DNA from: an uncultured Anaerolineaceae bacterium
Lineage (GTDB): Bacteria; Chloroflexota; Anaerolineae; Anaerolineales; Anaerolineaceae
Reading direction: 5' to 3'
Assembly: GCA_937897615.1 (NCBI GenBank)
Contig: CALCNO010000227.1
Coordinates: 1-55,153, forward strand
Length of the DNA: 55,153 nucleotides
The position numbers and the translations under genes are program-made. Each line of letters starts with the position of its first letter. Position 1 is the stretch's first letter. Below, piece by piece: positions 16,956 to 25,399 of the stretch. The notes below the pieces were generated by a model. That model saw only the letters and a program-made list of their open reading frames with translations, ran no database searches and had not been told where the DNA came from.

Positions 16956-17917
16956 AGCAAACACCGGACCAGGGTCCGCCACAACCAGCCCAGCAAAACC
17001 CCTTTAACAAGAACGATGCCCAGTGGTGGGCAGGCGGTCAGCGTATGCCGGATGGCGAAGAATTCAATCCGCGCAAACTGGATACGCCGTTGGACAAAAT
17101 GATGCGTTCCTATGCCGGCAGGCGCTCGGTGACACGTACCGAACGCAAACGCGGGCGCTACATCCAATCCCGCCCGGCCAACGGCAAAACCAACGATCTT
17201 GCCTTTGACGCCACCCTGAGAGCCGCCGCCCCATTCCAGAATCAACGAGGTGAACTGCGCACCCGCAACCGCGTGGCCTTTGCCATCCGCCCGGATGATT
17301 ACATGAAGAAGATCCGCGTGCGCAAGGCCGCCAACCTGATCCTCTTTCTGGTGGACGCCTCGTGGTCCATGGCGGTGGCAGAACGCATGGCTGCCACCAA
17401 AGGTGCCATCATGAGCCTGCTCACCGACGCTTACCAGCGCCGTGACCGGGTGGGGCTGATCGTTTTCCAAAAAAACCTGGCTACACTGGTACTGCCGCCC
17501 ACTAACTCGGTGATGCTGGCAGAGCAGGCCATGCAAGATATTCCCGTGGGGGGCAAAACCCCGCTTGCGGCCGGGTTAATGATGGCCTACGAGGTGCTGC
17601 GCAAGGAAAAACTGCTCCACCCCGAGATCATGCCGCTGCTGATCGTGCTGACCGACGGGGCCGGTAATGTTTCGGTGGGGCATTTGCCACCGCAGGAAGA
17701 AGCCTATAATACCGCCGAACTGATCGCCGCCGAAAAAATTCATTGCGTGGTCATCAACATGGAGCATGCCGCCTTTGACCAAGGGTTGGCGCAGGCGCTG
17801 GCCGACCACCTTAAATCGCCTTGCTACACCATCACCGATCTCAAAGCTGAAAGCTTGTTCGTGGCCGTGCAACAGGAAATCCGCCAGGTCAACAACCCTG
17901 CCATAGACTTCAAATAG
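16931..17917 (+). CDS. VWA half of a ChlD-like chelatase subunit, -1 frame continuation
   Basis: Open in the -1 frame from the slip site to 17917. It begins with an acidic, Pro/Gln-rich linker (PEETGEQTPDQGPPQPAQQN), the hallmark between AAA+ and VWA domains of ChlD/BchD. The VWA domain follows, with the MIDAS motif LVDASWSM, a TPL threonine and LTDGAGN. No ATG, GTG or TTG occurs in this frame between its last upstream stop (about 16920) and ATG 17045, which would cut off the whole linker. Joined through the slip site the product is about 694 residues, the usual size of ChlD. An independent start at 17045 (290 residues) cannot be excluded, but has no clear ribosome binding site. Confidence 0.8.
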   Translation, partial: SVTPEETGEQTPDQGPPQPAQQNPFNKNDAQWWAGGQRMPDGEEFNPRKLDTPLDKMMRSYAGRRSVTRTERKRGRYIQSRPANGKTNDLAFDATLRAAAPFQNQRGELRTRNRVAFAIRPDDYMKKIRVRKAANLILFLVDASWSMAVAERMAATKGAIMSLLTDAYQRRDRVGLIVFQKNLATLVLPPTNSVMLAEQAMQDIPVGGKTPLAAGLMMAYEVLRKEKLLHPEIMPLLIVLTDGAGNVSVGHLPPQEEAYNTAELIAAEKIHCVVINMEHAAFDQGLAQALADHLKSPCYTITDLKAESLFVAVQQEIRQVNNPAIDFK

Positions 17918-17950
17918 CTCAATTCACGCTGCAGCACAAAGCATGGCCGC

Positions 17951-17979
17951 TTGCCCCAAAATAGCGGGCATGATATTAT
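17951..17979 (+). promoter_or_regulatory. Extended -10 promoter before the 17993 gene
   Basis: TTGCCC (17951-17956), 17-nt spacer, TGA-TATTAT (17971-17979) with the extended TG. The expected start is near 17986, leaving a leader of about 7 nt without a Shine-Dalgarno. Confidence 0.6.
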
Positions 17980-17992
17980 CAAGTTAAACATT

Positions 17993-18412
17993 ATGATCGC
18001 TATCCCGAACCCGGAAAAAAGAAAGCGCCTTAAATCCACGCTCATCATCATTATCCTGATCACCATTCCCTGCTATCTGCTGGGGTTGATCGTTGTGTGG
18101 GTCGGCAATGGCATCAAAGGCCGCACTACCCCCACCCCTACCGGGAACGCAGCCATAACGGACACCCCAATGTATGTTTCTCCAACGCTGCCGCAGCCAA
18201 GTGCGGTTTTTGACAGCCCCACGCCCACACTCACCGAGACCACAGGGCCTTCCCCTACGCCCAGCGCTACCTATTTCATCCCTTCTTCTACGCCAACGTC
18301 TACTTCTACGCCCACCTACACCCCCACAGTGACCTTTACGGTAACCGCCACGCCTTCTCCCAGCGATACCCCAACCGCCACCGTGGAATCTCCAATTCCG
18401 CCGCAAAACTGA
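17993..18412 (+). CDS. Thr/Pro-rich single-pass membrane protein
   Basis: 139 residues. A short basic N-terminus (NPEKRKRLK) and one hydrophobic segment (LIIIILITIPCYLLGLIVVW) are followed by about 95 residues of Thr/Pro/Ser-rich sequence (for example TPTSTSTPTYTPTVTFTVT), expected outside the cell and probably O-glycosylated. The tail resembles the longer one at 41989-42768. No known domain. ATG 17993 lacks an SD and follows the extended -10 promoter closely. It lies 10 nt before the M42 peptidase genes. Confidence 0.65.
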   Translation: MIAIPNPEKRKRLKSTLIIIILITIPCYLLGLIVVWVGNGIKGRTTPTPTGNAAITDTPMYVSPTLPQPSAVFDSPTPTLTETTGPSPTPSATYFIPSSTPTSTSTPTYTPTVTFTVTATPSPSDTPTATVESPIPPQN

Positions 18413-18422
18413 CAAGGACCCC

Positions 18423-19490
18423 ATGAGTGATATTTCTACCTTTTTAAAATCGCTGCTGGATGTACCCGGTCTCTCCGGCTATGAAAAGCCAGCCAGCGAC
18501 CTGATTGCCGAAAAATGGCGCCCGCTGGTGAATGAAATCGCCACCAGCCCGCTGGGTAGTTTGCATGGCATCCGGCGGGCGTCCGGCAATGGCAAAGCTC
18601 CGCGCATTATGATTGCCACCCACATGGATGCCATTGGCATGCAGGTCACCAAGATCGAGCATGGATTTTTGAAGTTCACCGAAGTGGGAGGCATTGATCC
18701 GCGTATCCTGCCGGGGCAGGCGGTGATAGTTCATGGCCGCAAAGAGCTGCCGGGGATTGTGCAGCTCATCCCGGACCGCCTGCTGGAGGGCAAGGAAGCC
18801 GGCAAGGCGCCAGAGTTTACAACACTATTCGTCGATACCGGCCTGTCTGAAAAAGAGATCAGCCGGCTGGTGCAGCCCGGCGACTTGATCAGCTTTGCGC
18901 AGAAACCATTTGAAATGGAAGGCGGGTATATTGCCGGGCACAGCCTGGATAACCGCGCCTCGGTGGCCGCCCTCACCGTTTGCCTCGAGGAATTGAAAAA
19001 CAGCGAGCTTAGTTGGGATGTGTATGCCGCGGCAACAGTGAAGGAAGAGGTTTCCGGGATCGGCGCGCTGACCTCGGCTTTTGCCGTGCGGCCCGATCTT
19101 GCCGTCACAATCGATGTCACTTTTGCTAAAGGGCCGGGCGCCAGTGATTACCGCACTTTCCCACTGGAGAAGGGAATCACCATTGGGATTGGCGCCAACA
19201 TCCACCCGGTGCTGCACGAGGCTTTTGTTAAACTCGCCAGAGAGATGGATCAACACTACGGCATCGAAGTGATGCCGCGCAGTTCCGGTACCGACTCAAT
19301 GATGATGCAAATCGTAGGGGAGGGTATCCCCAACATGGTGCTGGGCATCCCCATCCGCTATATGCATACCTCAACTGAGTTGGTGGCAGTGAGTGATATT
19401 TATCGAGCCGGCAGGCTGCTGGCCCGTTTCATCAGCCAATTGAAATCCGATTCCAATAAAACCCTTTTTGAGAAGTTTGCCAATGAATAA
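18423..19490 (+). CDS. M42 family metallo-aminopeptidase (first of three)
   Basis: 355 residues. M42 peptidases are dinuclear zinc/cobalt aminopeptidases forming dodecameric tetrahedral particles in the cytoplasm. Metal ligands visible: IATHMDAIG (His), GHSLDNRAS (bridging Asp), VKEEVSGIGA (catalytic Glu pair), TIDVTF (Asp) and RYMHTSTE (His). GLSGYEKPASDLI is the typical opening. An AAGGA motif lies before the ATG. It overlaps the next peptidase gene by 8 nt, so the two are translationally coupled. Confidence 0.9.
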   Translation: MSDISTFLKSLLDVPGLSGYEKPASDLIAEKWRPLVNEIATSPLGSLHGIRRASGNGKAPRIMIATHMDAIGMQVTKIEHGFLKFTEVGGIDPRILPGQAVIVHGRKELPGIVQLIPDRLLEGKEAGKAPEFTTLFVDTGLSEKEISRLVQPGDLISFAQKPFEMEGGYIAGHSLDNRASVAALTVCLEELKNSELSWDVYAAATVKEEVSGIGALTSAFAVRPDLAVTIDVTFAKGPGASDYRTFPLEKGITIGIGANIHPVLHEAFVKLAREMDQHYGIEVMPRSSGTDSMMMQIVGEGIPNMVLGIPIRYMHTSTELVAVSDIYRAGRLLARFISQLKSDSNKTLFEKFANE

Positions 19491-20559
19491 CACTTCCTCC
19501 TTCAAAGTCAGCCGTACCCACATCGCCCTGCTGGAAAAACTGAGCAATGCCAACGGTATTTCCGGTGATGAAGGCGAAATTCGTGCCATCGTTCGCAAAG
19601 AAATCAGCAATCTGGTAGATGAGATCAAGGTGGACGCCATGGGCAACCTGCTGGCACTCAAACATGCCAGAAGCAAGAACCCGGTCAAGCTGCTGGTTGC
19701 TTCCCACATGGATGAGGTAGGTTTCATGATCGCCAGTGACGAAGGCGATGGACTTTTTGCCTTTGAGGTAGTTGGCGGCGTGGATGACCGGCAATTGCTG
19801 GCCAAATCCGTCACTGTTGGAAAAGGCAAGATACCCGGCGTCATCGGCAGCAAGCCCATTCACCTGCTGGAAGAAGGGGAGTTTCACAGTGTTACCTCCA
19901 CCCAGGCAATGCGCATCGATGTGGGCCCCGCCAATTCTTCTCGCGTGAAAATTGGAGATTACGCCGCTTTTGCCACCCGCTTCCAGGCCAACGGCGCTAT
20001 GCTCACCGGCAAAGCTCTGGATGATCGCCTGGGCGTTGCCAGCCTGATCGAACTCCTCAAACACGTCCCGGATAACGTGGAATTCATGGCGGCTTTCACC
20101 GTGCAGGAGGAGATTGGCCTGCGCGGGGCGCGTGTTGCGGCCTTTGCCTTTGAACCGCATTTTGCCATTGCGCTCGATTCCACTCCGGCGATCGACCTGC
20201 CCCGCCCGGATGGACGCGAGAACACCCAATACAACTGTCGTCTTGGCGCCGGCCCGGCCATCTATCTGGCAGACGCAGGCACGCTTTCCGACCCGCGCCT
20301 GGTACGCTATCTCAGCGGGCTTGCGGAAGCAAATCACATCCCTTACCAGTTCCGGCAGCCGGGCGGCGGCGGAACGGATGCCGGTTCGCTGCATAAAACT
20401 GGGGAGGGCATCCCAACTGTATCGGTTTCTATTCCCGGGCGTTATGCGCACACCCCTATTCTGATGGCCACAGTGGCCGATTGGGAAAACACCCTGCGCC
20501 TGATGATCGCTGCCTTGCAAAATATTACCCTCGACCTGCTCAAAGTTGAGCGCGCCTAA
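19483..20559 (+). CDS. M42 family metallo-aminopeptidase (second of three)
   Basis: 358 residues. All ligand motifs are present: VASHMDEVGF, GKALDDRLGV, VQEEIGLRGA, IALDSTP and RYAHTP. ATG 19483 overlaps the previous gene's end by 8 nt; a start 15 nt upstream is possible but would overlap more. It resembles the third copy more than the first (both have MDE and KALDDR), suggesting an older duplication for the first. Hetero-complexes of M42 paralogues are known in archaea; whether that applies here is inference. Confidence 0.9.
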   Translation: MNNTSSFKVSRTHIALLEKLSNANGISGDEGEIRAIVRKEISNLVDEIKVDAMGNLLALKHARSKNPVKLLVASHMDEVGFMIASDEGDGLFAFEVVGGVDDRQLLAKSVTVGKGKIPGVIGSKPIHLLEEGEFHSVTSTQAMRIDVGPANSSRVKIGDYAAFATRFQANGAMLTGKALDDRLGVASLIELLKHVPDNVEFMAAFTVQEEIGLRGARVAAFAFEPHFAIALDSTPAIDLPRPDGRENTQYNCRLGAGPAIYLADAGTLSDPRLVRYLSGLAEANHIPYQFRQPGGGGTDAGSLHKTGEGIPTVSVSIPGRYAHTPILMATVADWENTLRLMIAALQNITLDLLKVERA

Positions 20560-20580
20560 ACCATGATCCACGGAGAAAAC

Positions 20581-21573
20581 ATGAAAACTCTCATTCAAAA
20601 ACTTACGCAAACCCCCGGACCTTCCGGCTTTGAACAGGAAATCCGCAAGGCGATCCGGGAAGAGGTCTCCCCGTATTCCCACGCCATCGAGGTGGATGCC
20701 CTGGGAAACCTGATCGTGCGCGTCGGCAAAAAAGCTGCCGGCGGCCGGCGCGTGATGGTAGCTGCCCACATGGACGAGATTGGCATCATTGTGAGCCACG
20801 TGGAAAAGAACGGGTTTGTACGCTTTAGCAACCTGGGCACTTACTTTCCGCGCTATCTGGCAGGCAGCCGGGTGCGCTTCCTGAACGGCACGCGCGGGGT
20901 GATCAATCACGACAAAACGGATGACCAATCCAAAATCCCCGGTGTGGAAAAATTCCTGATCGATGTGGGAGCAACCAGCGAAAAGGACTGCCCGGTGAAA
21001 ATCGGCGATGTGGGCGTGTTTGACCGAGAATTCTTGGATATGGGCAAGCGTGTAGCTTCAAAGGCACTGGATGACCGTGTTTCCTGCGCCGTCCTCATTG
21101 AAACAATCAAGAATATCAAAACCACGCCCAATGAACTGGTGTTCGTCTTCAGTACACAAGAAGAGGTAGGGTCAAGAGGCGCCCAGACCGCCGCATACGC
21201 AATTGAGGCAGACCTAGGAATTGCGCTGGATGTTACCCCCACCGGCGACATCATCGGCGTAAAAATGCAAACCCACCTTGGCGATGGTCCTGCCATCAAA
21301 GTACGCGATGTTGGCATGATTGCTGACCCGCAGGTAGTAGAGTGGATGATCGCGGCTGCAGATAAGCATAAGATCAAAGTACAGCGTGAAGTGCTTGAAG
21401 TTGGCACTACTGACGCGCGCTCAATGCAAGTTGCCCGCAGCGGCATGCTGGCAGGGGCAATCTCCATCCCGTGCCGCTTCGTTCACTCGCCCTCTGAGGT
21501 TGTGGATATGGCAGACGTTGACGCGACGGTACAATTGCTGACCGCCCTGTTAAGCGCCCCCATCAAGTTATAA
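20581..21573 (+). CDS. M42 family metallo-aminopeptidase (third of three)
   Basis: 330 residues. Metal and catalytic motifs: VAAHMDEIGI, SKALDDRVSC, TQEEVGSRGA, IALDVTP and RFVHSPSE. TPGPSGFEQEIRKAI is the typical N-terminus. ATG 20581 is chosen because GGAG lies 6 nt upstream; an in-frame ATG at 20563 has no such site. Its last codons contain the TATAAT that appears to serve the next gene. Confidence 0.9.
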   Translation: MKTLIQKLTQTPGPSGFEQEIRKAIREEVSPYSHAIEVDALGNLIVRVGKKAAGGRRVMVAAHMDEIGIIVSHVEKNGFVRFSNLGTYFPRYLAGSRVRFLNGTRGVINHDKTDDQSKIPGVEKFLIDVGATSEKDCPVKIGDVGVFDREFLDMGKRVASKALDDRVSCAVLIETIKNIKTTPNELVFVFSTQEEVGSRGAQTAAYAIEADLGIALDVTPTGDIIGVKMQTHLGDGPAIKVRDVGMIADPQVVEWMIAAADKHKIKVQREVLEVGTTDARSMQVARSGMLAGAISIPCRFVHSPSEVVDMADVDATVQLLTALLSAPIKL

Positions 21574-21574
21574 T
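21569..21574 (+). promoter_or_regulatory. -10 box for a leaderless GTG start at 21581
   Basis: TATAAT overlaps the stop of the third M42 gene and ends 6 nt before the GTG of the lipoprotein. The -35 (CTGTTA, 16-nt spacing) is weak. No SD precedes the GTG. Confidence 0.4.
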
Positions 21575-21580
21575 TCAGGC

Positions 21581-22894
21581 GTGGCAAAAATCGGAAAGAC
21601 CATTCTTAAGTACACCTTTGTCGCCGTTCTGCTGGCTGCATCCATCAGCGGTTGCGAGGTGATTTCGCGCATCAAAGACGGGATCGTGCCACAAGAAACC
21701 ACGCCAACCCTGACCACCGCGACAACCACGGTTGTTGCCGCCACTGCAGAAACCACCCCCGCTGCCAACCAACCGATCTCACTGGTGATCTGGGTTCCTC
21801 CACAACTGGAACCAGTCGAGGGCAATCCTGCAGGGCTTCTGTTAGCTACCAGGCTGCAGGAATTCGAATCTGCACACGCAGGGTTGAACGTTGAATTAAG
21901 GGTAAAAGACCTTACTGGCTCGAGCGGCCTGCTCAACTCACTAGCAGCCACTTCTGCTGCTGCGCCTGCGGCTTTACCGGGTTTGATCCTGCTTAACCGT
22001 GCGGATATGGAAACCGCCGCGCTGAAAGGGCTGATCTTCCCCATCCCCAGCCGCGCCGCCGACTACCATTCACCCGATTGGTTCCCATTTACAGACCAGC
22101 TCGCTTCTACCCAGGGTGTGCAGTATGGCCTTCCCCTCTTTGTCGACCCCCTGGTGCTGGCCTACAATTCACAGGCAGTTGCATTCCCGGCGTCCACCTG
22201 GCAGGAACTTTCCTCTCAGTCAATCCCGATGGCGGTTAATCTCAGCGCCCCCTCGGCAGTGTTCCCCTATGCCATTTATCTTTCGGCGGGCGGCCAACTG
22301 ACCGACGACAAAGGGAACCCTGTGCTTGAACCCGACCCCTTGACGCGCACTTACCAGATCATTTCAAGCGGCTCCTCCGCCAATGTGTTCCCCACCTGGC
22401 TGGCCAGTTTGCAGTCGCCAAAAGACGCCAGAAACGCGCTCGTCAACGGCCAAACCTCTTACGCCCTGCTTTGGGCCTCACAGGTATTACAAGCCGGCCA
22501 GCAAAACATCGCTATTGCCCCCGTGCCGGGCAGCGCAACAATCACAGTAGGGTTTGTTGACGGCTGGATGCTGTGCATCACAAATCCCACTGCGGAACAT
22601 TCGCAGTTTGACATCCTTTTGGCTGACTACTTGCTGGATCCCAGCTTCCTCGCTGGCTGGTCAGAAGCAGCCGGCTACCTGCCCGCTCAGCGTTCTGCGC
22701 TTGATGGCTGGCAGAACACGACCCTGGCAGATGAACTGGCAACCATTGCCGACCAATCCATTGTGCTGCCATCGGTAAAACTCCAGCAGTCCAGCGGGGC
22801 AGTATTGAACCAGTACACTCTCAGCCTGATCCGCCAGCAAACAAGCCCGATGCAAGCGGTGATAGATAGTCTTTCGGCACTTGAAGTAAAATAG
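21581..22894 (+). CDS. Lipoprotein, extracellular solute-binding protein family 1-like
   Basis: 437 residues. The signal peptide ends in the lipobox ISGC, so Cys25 would be lipidated. A Thr/Ala-rich spacer (residues 39-60) leads to a periplasmic-binding-protein fold: ISLVIWVPPQ, LATRLQEFESAHAGLNVEL, YGLPLFVDPLVLAYNSQAV and GFVDGWMLCITN match family 1 sugar-type binding proteins. No ABC permease or ATPase is adjacent, so it may work with distant permeases or act as a receptor. The start is GTG. It precedes a small membrane protein by 6 nt. Confidence 0.8.
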   Translation: MAKIGKTILKYTFVAVLLAASISGCEVISRIKDGIVPQETTPTLTTATTTVVAATAETTPAANQPISLVIWVPPQLEPVEGNPAGLLLATRLQEFESAHAGLNVELRVKDLTGSSGLLNSLAATSAAAPAALPGLILLNRADMETAALKGLIFPIPSRAADYHSPDWFPFTDQLASTQGVQYGLPLFVDPLVLAYNSQAVAFPASTWQELSSQSIPMAVNLSAPSAVFPYAIYLSAGGQLTDDKGNPVLEPDPLTRTYQIISSGSSANVFPTWLASLQSPKDARNALVNGQTSYALLWASQVLQAGQQNIAIAPVPGSATITVGFVDGWMLCITNPTAEHSQFDILLADYLLDPSFLAGWSEAAGYLPAQRSALDGWQNTTLADELATIADQSIVLPSVKLQQSSGAVLNQYTLSLIRQQTSPMQAVIDSLSALEVK

Positions 22895-22900
22895 GCAGAG

Positions 22901-23233
22901 ATGAAATCTTCCGGGAATCTTGTCGGCTTTTTAAAAAAACATGCGGACATTGTCAGCAGGGTACTGTTGATTGGCGGGATCATTGCAATTCTCTTCCTGG
23001 CGATTGACCTAAGCGGTACCAAGTCTGAGGCCGACCAGGCGCTGTTGGCGGCTACTGCACAGGCTGTCACCCCATCGGCGTCAAGCCTGCAAGCTATTGC
23101 CACACTTTCCACTCAGCCTTCTGCTGAATATGGTGAAACCTCGGGAGTCATCGTTGGCGCCCTTGCGGTGGTGTTTGTTCTCTTGTTAGGGACTTTTATC
23201 GAGATTTTAGCCGGAAAGAACAAAAAGCCCTAA
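22901..23233 (+). CDS. Small two-helix membrane protein of unknown function
   Basis: 110 residues with hydrophobic segments near residues 20-36 (VLLIGGIIAILFLAI) and 82-102 (GVIVGALAVVFVLLLGTFIEI), joined by about 45 polar, Ala/Ser/Thr-rich residues that should face outside. Ends in a basic tail (AGKNKKP). Not recognised. It follows the solute-binding lipoprotein by 6 nt with a GCAGAG just before the ATG, so the two are likely co-transcribed. Convergent with the glycosyltransferase 4 nt beyond, with no hairpin between. Confidence 0.65.
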   Translation: MKSSGNLVGFLKKHADIVSRVLLIGGIIAILFLAIDLSGTKSEADQALLAATAQAVTPSASSLQAIATLSTQPSAEYGETSGVIVGALAVVFVLLLGTFIEILAGKNKKP

Positions 23234-23237
23234 TAGG

Positions 23238-24257
23238 TCAACTTTCCCCCAGCAACATCTCCAGATAGCGATCCGCTACTGCGTTGATATTGAAATGAGC
23301 CTCGGCATGTTGCCGGGCTTTTTTTGAATAACTTTCCCACTGCATCAGCACACTTTGGGCAGCATCTGCCAGCGCGTGAATATCGGGCTTCTTTAATTGC
23401 CATACATCGCTGCCATAAGGAGCGATCTCCCCCGCTCCGGCAGGCACCAGCTCTTTGAGTGCCCCGGTATCGTAGCCAATGACCGGAAGTCCGCAGGCCA
23501 TTGCCTCGATGACCGAGTTGGGACAAGCCGCGTTAATATCCGCCGAGAAAAGCAGGTGTGCCGAACGGTCAATCTCGGCAATCTCTTCACGCCTGACCAC
23601 CCCGCGCCATTCAATGTGCACCCCCATCCCGGAAACCTGCTCTTTAAGTTCCGTCGGCACCCTGCCGACCACTATCAACTCCGCTTCTTTTTCAATGCGC
23701 CGGTTTAGCAGCCGTACCATCTCGACTGCGGTGGTAAGACCCTGCTCATACCCGCCCCCCAGGTTGCCTTCCACGAGAAGGATACGGTAATGGTCATGCG
23801 GCCTGCTGCCCGCACCCAGAGGGGTGAACTCCTGCAAGTCCACACCGTTATGCACCACACAGGTCGCAGCTTTTGTTTCGCCGCGCACGCGCAGCCACCA
23901 ATCGCGGCTGAACTCACTCTGGTAGACAATGCCATCCGCAAATCTGCGGATGCTGGCAAGAATCTGGTTGTTCACCTCGGCGCGCAGGTAGTGTCTGATC
24001 CCCGTGCGGCGCTTGCGATGCACCCAATTCATGCCGTTAAGCCGCTGAACAATCCGCACCCCTGTACGCTGCGCCTGATGTAACTGGCAGATATGTTTTG
24101 TACCCCCCACCACCAGAATGGCGTAGTTGGTGGGATCCAAAATCTCGTGGGTAACGCGATAACCGCGCTCATCCAGGACGCGGATTAACCGTGCCTGAAA
24201 CGAGGCTGGCCCGCCCAAACCAGGTTGATGGGGAACGATACAGATGGTCTTTTCCAT
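23238..24257 (-). CDS. Glycosyltransferase, GT4-like (GT-B fold)
   Basis: 339 residues. The N-terminal domain has the Gly-rich loop GLGGPASFQARLIRVL; the C-terminal Rossmann domain has LIVVGRVP, then SADINAACPNSVIEAMACGLPVIGYD, the E-x7-E donor-binding signature of GT4 enzymes, and TGALKELV. Transfers a sugar from a nucleotide donor; acceptor unknown. It is 5 nt behind wecB, so it likely belongs with the ManNAc/ManNAcA precursor genes in surface-polysaccharide assembly. Confidence 0.87.
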   Translation of the reverse strand: MEKTICIVPHQPGLGGPASFQARLIRVLDERGYRVTHEILDPTNYAILVVGGTKHICQLHQAQRTGVRIVQRLNGMNWVHRKRRTGIRHYLRAEVNNQILASIRRFADGIVYQSEFSRDWWLRVRGETKAATCVVHNGVDLQEFTPLGAGSRPHDHYRILLVEGNLGGGYEQGLTTAVEMVRLLNRRIEKEAELIVVGRVPTELKEQVSGMGVHIEWRGVVRREEIAEIDRSAHLLFSADINAACPNSVIEAMACGLPVIGYDTGALKELVPAGAGEIAPYGSDVWQLKKPDIHALADAAQSVLMQWESYSKKARQHAEAHFNINAVADRYLEMLLGES

Positions 24258-24262
24258 GCTTT

Positions 24263-25399
24263 TTAGTTGCTCGTACGGTGCTCGAGAATGGCCTGCGCAA
24301 TGCGCTCAGCGGCGTGGCCATCTCCAAAAGGATTAACGCCATGCACCCGCGATTTCCAGATTGAGCCACTGTCAAGAAATACTGAAGCTTCGGAAACGAT
24401 TCTGGCAGAATCGGTGCCCACCAGGCGCAGTACCCCGGCTTCTACCCCTTCCGGGCGCTCAGTTTTTTCTCGCAGCACCAGGGCAGGTTTACCCAGGCCG
24501 GTTGCTTCTTCCTGAATACCGCCCGAATCGGTTAACACCAGGGTAGCAGCGTTGAGCAGGTGGATCATTGGCAGGTAATCCAGCGGGTCAAGCAGCGACA
24601 AATTTGCAATTCCCGCCAGCTCCCGCTTCACCGGCTGCTGCACCTGTGGATTGAGGTGAACCGGATAGACAATTTGGATGTCGGGGTACTTGCCAGCGAG
24701 CGTCCGCAAAGCCCTGCAAATATCCAGCAGAGGTTGGCCGAAATTCTCGCGCCGGTGAGCTGTGACTACCACCAGACGCTTCTGTCCTGAAGCCACTCCC
24801 CACTGCACCAGCAATTTATTGATCCCCTGCGGCATCGGCTGGGCAATCACCTGGTTCAAGGCATCAATGGCAGTATTGCCGGTGACCAGAATACGCTCGG
24901 GCGAAACACCTTCCTTGAGCAAATTATCGCGGCTCCAGGCGGTGGGGGCAAAATGCAGGTCGGCCAAAACGCTGGTCAGGCGGCGATTGATCTCTTCTGG
25001 AAAAGGCTGGCGGCTGTCACCGGTACGCAGCCCGGCTTCCACATGGCCAATTTTGATGCCGCGGTAAAACGCAGCCAGAGAGGCCGCCATCACCGTGGTG
25101 GTATCCCCCTGCACCAGCACCCAGTCCGGCTTTTCGGCTTCCAGCACCGGGTCGAGGTGAGTCAGAATTTGCGCGGTAAGCGTTGCCAGCGCCTGGCCCG
25201 GCTGCATCAGGTTCAAGTCAACATCCGGGGTAATGGCAAAAAGGTTAAGAACCTGGTCAAGCATTTCGCGGTGCTGTGCCGTGACACACACGCGCGTTTC
25301 AATGCCGGGGGCAGCCCGTAATGCCTGAATCACCGGGGCCATCTTCACGGCCTCCGGGCGGGTGCCAAAAATCACCAGGACTTTCTGTTTTTCAGGCAT
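24263..25399 (-). CDS. wecB: UDP-N-acetylglucosamine 2-epimerase (non-hydrolysing)
   Basis: 378 residues. Converts UDP-GlcNAc to UDP-ManNAc. Family markers: VIFGTRPEAVKMAPVI at the N-terminus, VQGDTTTVMAA, GHVEAGLRTGD, PFPEEINRRL and DSGGIQEEATGLGKPALVLR with the catalytic and UDP-binding residues. The ATG at 25399 overlaps the wecC stop in TGATG, so the two are coupled. The product would feed WecC. Confidence 0.94.
   Translation of the reverse strand: MPEKQKVLVIFGTRPEAVKMAPVIQALRAAPGIETRVCVTAQHREMLDQVLNLFAITPDVDLNLMQPGQALATLTAQILTHLDPVLEAEKPDWVLVQGDTTTVMAASLAAFYRGIKIGHVEAGLRTGDSRQPFPEEINRRLTSVLADLHFAPTAWSRDNLLKEGVSPERILVTGNTAIDALNQVIAQPMPQGINKLLVQWGVASGQKRLVVVTAHRRENFGQPLLDICRALRTLAGKYPDIQIVYPVHLNPQVQQPVKRELAGIANLSLLDPLDYLPMIHLLNAATLVLTDSGGIQEEATGLGKPALVLREKTERPEGVEAGVLRLVGTDSARIVSEASVFLDSGSIWKSRVHGVNPFGDGHAAERIAQAILEHRTSN

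Noticed and set aside
15783..16982. 399-codon open frame antisense to the chelatase ATPase
   Set aside because: Shadow of a conserved gene with all Walker motifs on the plus strand.
19432..20928. 498-codon open frame antisense to two M42 genes
   Set aside because: Spans two unrelated plus-strand genes and their junction; no domain or ribosome binding site.
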